64,000 bases of DNA from Oceanirhabdus sp. W0125-5 (GTDB taxonomy: Bacteria; Bacillota; Clostridia; Clostridiales; Clostridiaceae), in the NCBI RefSeq assembly GCF_027938815.1, contig NZ_CP115913.1, positions 1,460,001 through 1,524,000 on the forward strand. The letters are read 5' to 3'. Shown in pieces: positions 63,540-64,000 of this stretch. The notes beneath the pieces are model-generated. The model was not told the origin of the DNA and searched no databases. It saw only the letters and a program-made list of their open reading frames with translations. Numbering within the stretch: the stretch's first letter is position 1; each line of letters opens with the position of its first letter. The translations under genes and the position numbers were made by a program.

Positions 63540-64000
63540 ATGAATCGTTTTACATTACCAAGAGATATCTATTTTGGAGAGAACTCTTTAGCAGTTTTAA
63601 AAGAATTAAAAGGTAAAAAAGCAATGGTTGTTACTGGAGGAAGCTCAATGCAGAAATTTGGTTTCCTTGAAAAAGTAGAAGCTTACTTAAAAGAAGCGGG
63701 AATGGAAGTTGCATTTATAGAAGGCGTAGAACCGGACCCATCTGTTGAAACTGTATTTAAAGGTGCAGAAAAAATGAGAGAATTTGGACCAGATTGGATT
63801 GTTTCAATTGGAGGAGGATCACCAATTGATGCTGCAAAAGCTATGTGGATTTTCTATGAGCATCCAGAAAAAACATTTGATGATGTTAAGGATCCATTTA
63901 CAGTACCAGAATTAAGAACTAAAGCTAAGTTTGTGGCTATTCCTTCAACAAGTGGTACAGCTACTGAGGTTACAGCATTCTCAGTAATAACTGATTATAA
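63540..64000 (+). CDS. Iron-containing alcohol dehydrogenase (partial, C-terminus off window)
   Basis: The first ~153 residues are visible: MNRFTLPRDIYFGENSLAVL, VVTGGSS (~34-40), then IVSIGGGSPIDAAKAMW (~87-103) and PSTSGTATEVTAFSVI. These are hallmarks of group III Fe-dependent alcohol dehydrogenases of the clostridial butanol dehydrogenase type. It would reduce an aldehyde such as butyraldehyde with NAD(P)H. The iron ligands lie beyond the window edge. GGGAGGTT precedes the ATG. Control by sigma-54 and Rex is suggested by its upstream sites. Confidence 0.9.
   Translation, partial: MNRFTLPRDIYFGENSLAVLKELKGKKAMVVTGGSSMQKFGFLEKVEAYLKEAGMEVAFIEGVEPDPSVETVFKGAEKMREFGPDWIVSIGGGSPIDAAKAMWIFYEHPEKTFDDVKDPFTVPELRTKAKFVAIPSTSGTATEVTAFSVITDY

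Overview
The window is AT-rich chromosomal DNA from an anaerobic, amino-acid-fermenting Clostridium-like Firmicute. The evidence is a complete lysine fermentation operon (kal-kce-kdd-kamA-kamB-kamC-kamD-kamE), a Rex-type redox repressor beside a butyryl-CoA operon (crt-bcd-etfB-etfA, then hbd), a threonine-to-glycine pair (tdh, kbl), urocanate hydratase, peptidases, AGGAGG-type ribosome binding sites, and frequent GTG/TTG starts. The species cannot be named from the sequence alone.

Layout. 1-2.2 kb (minus): tsaB (cut by the window edge), tsaE and an HD-GYP protein. 2.4 kb: tRNA-Trp. 2.6-9.1 kb: FAD oxidoreductase plus DUF1667 partner, a large secreted YcdB/SLH-like protein, small ORFs, a SEC-C protein and dUTPase. 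9.3-9.8 kb: six tRNAs (Pro-Gly-Arg-Gly-Arg-Gly) made by tandem duplication. 10-24.4 kb: plsC, kbl-tdh, a four-helix-bundle protein, a MotA/MotB-like pair, nth, DUF1189, malic enzyme, pepT, TraB, a PIN-domain protein and a SAP-domain protein. 24.5-40 kb: AIM24, patatin, a RusA-like nuclease, a two-component system, a methyltransferase, tsaD, an AI-2E transporter, an M29 aminopeptidase, a receiver/zinc-ribbon protein, a racemase and hutU. 40.7-49.7 kb: a lysine riboswitch followed by the lysine operon. 50-61 kb: a PqqD-like orphan, an ABC-F protein, rex, the butyryl-CoA genes and a 1.8-kb insertion sequence that separates etfA from hbd. 61-64 kb: a sigma-54 activator and, behind a -24/-12 promoter, an alcohol dehydrogenase cut by the window edge.

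How the genes work together. KamA and KamDE rearrange lysine; Kdd, Kce and Kal carry the carbon to crotonyl-CoA/acetoacetyl-CoA-level intermediates. Crt, Bcd-EtfAB and Hbd interconvert the C4 acyl-CoA intermediates, and the alcohol dehydrogenase is an additional NAD(P)H sink. Candidate Rex boxes lie upstream of crt and upstream of the alcohol dehydrogenase, so NADH/NAD+ state probably controls both. The riboswitch ahead of kal has three mutually exclusive helices that predict activation, not repression, by lysine.

The most unusual feature is a family of about 17 intergenic repeats (roughly 230-260 bp when intact). Each has heptad-built terminal inverted repeats and several internal hairpins. 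Compensatory changes between copies show that the folded structure is conserved. Several copies are split around inserted DNA, and one split encloses the racemase gene. I do not recognise this family.
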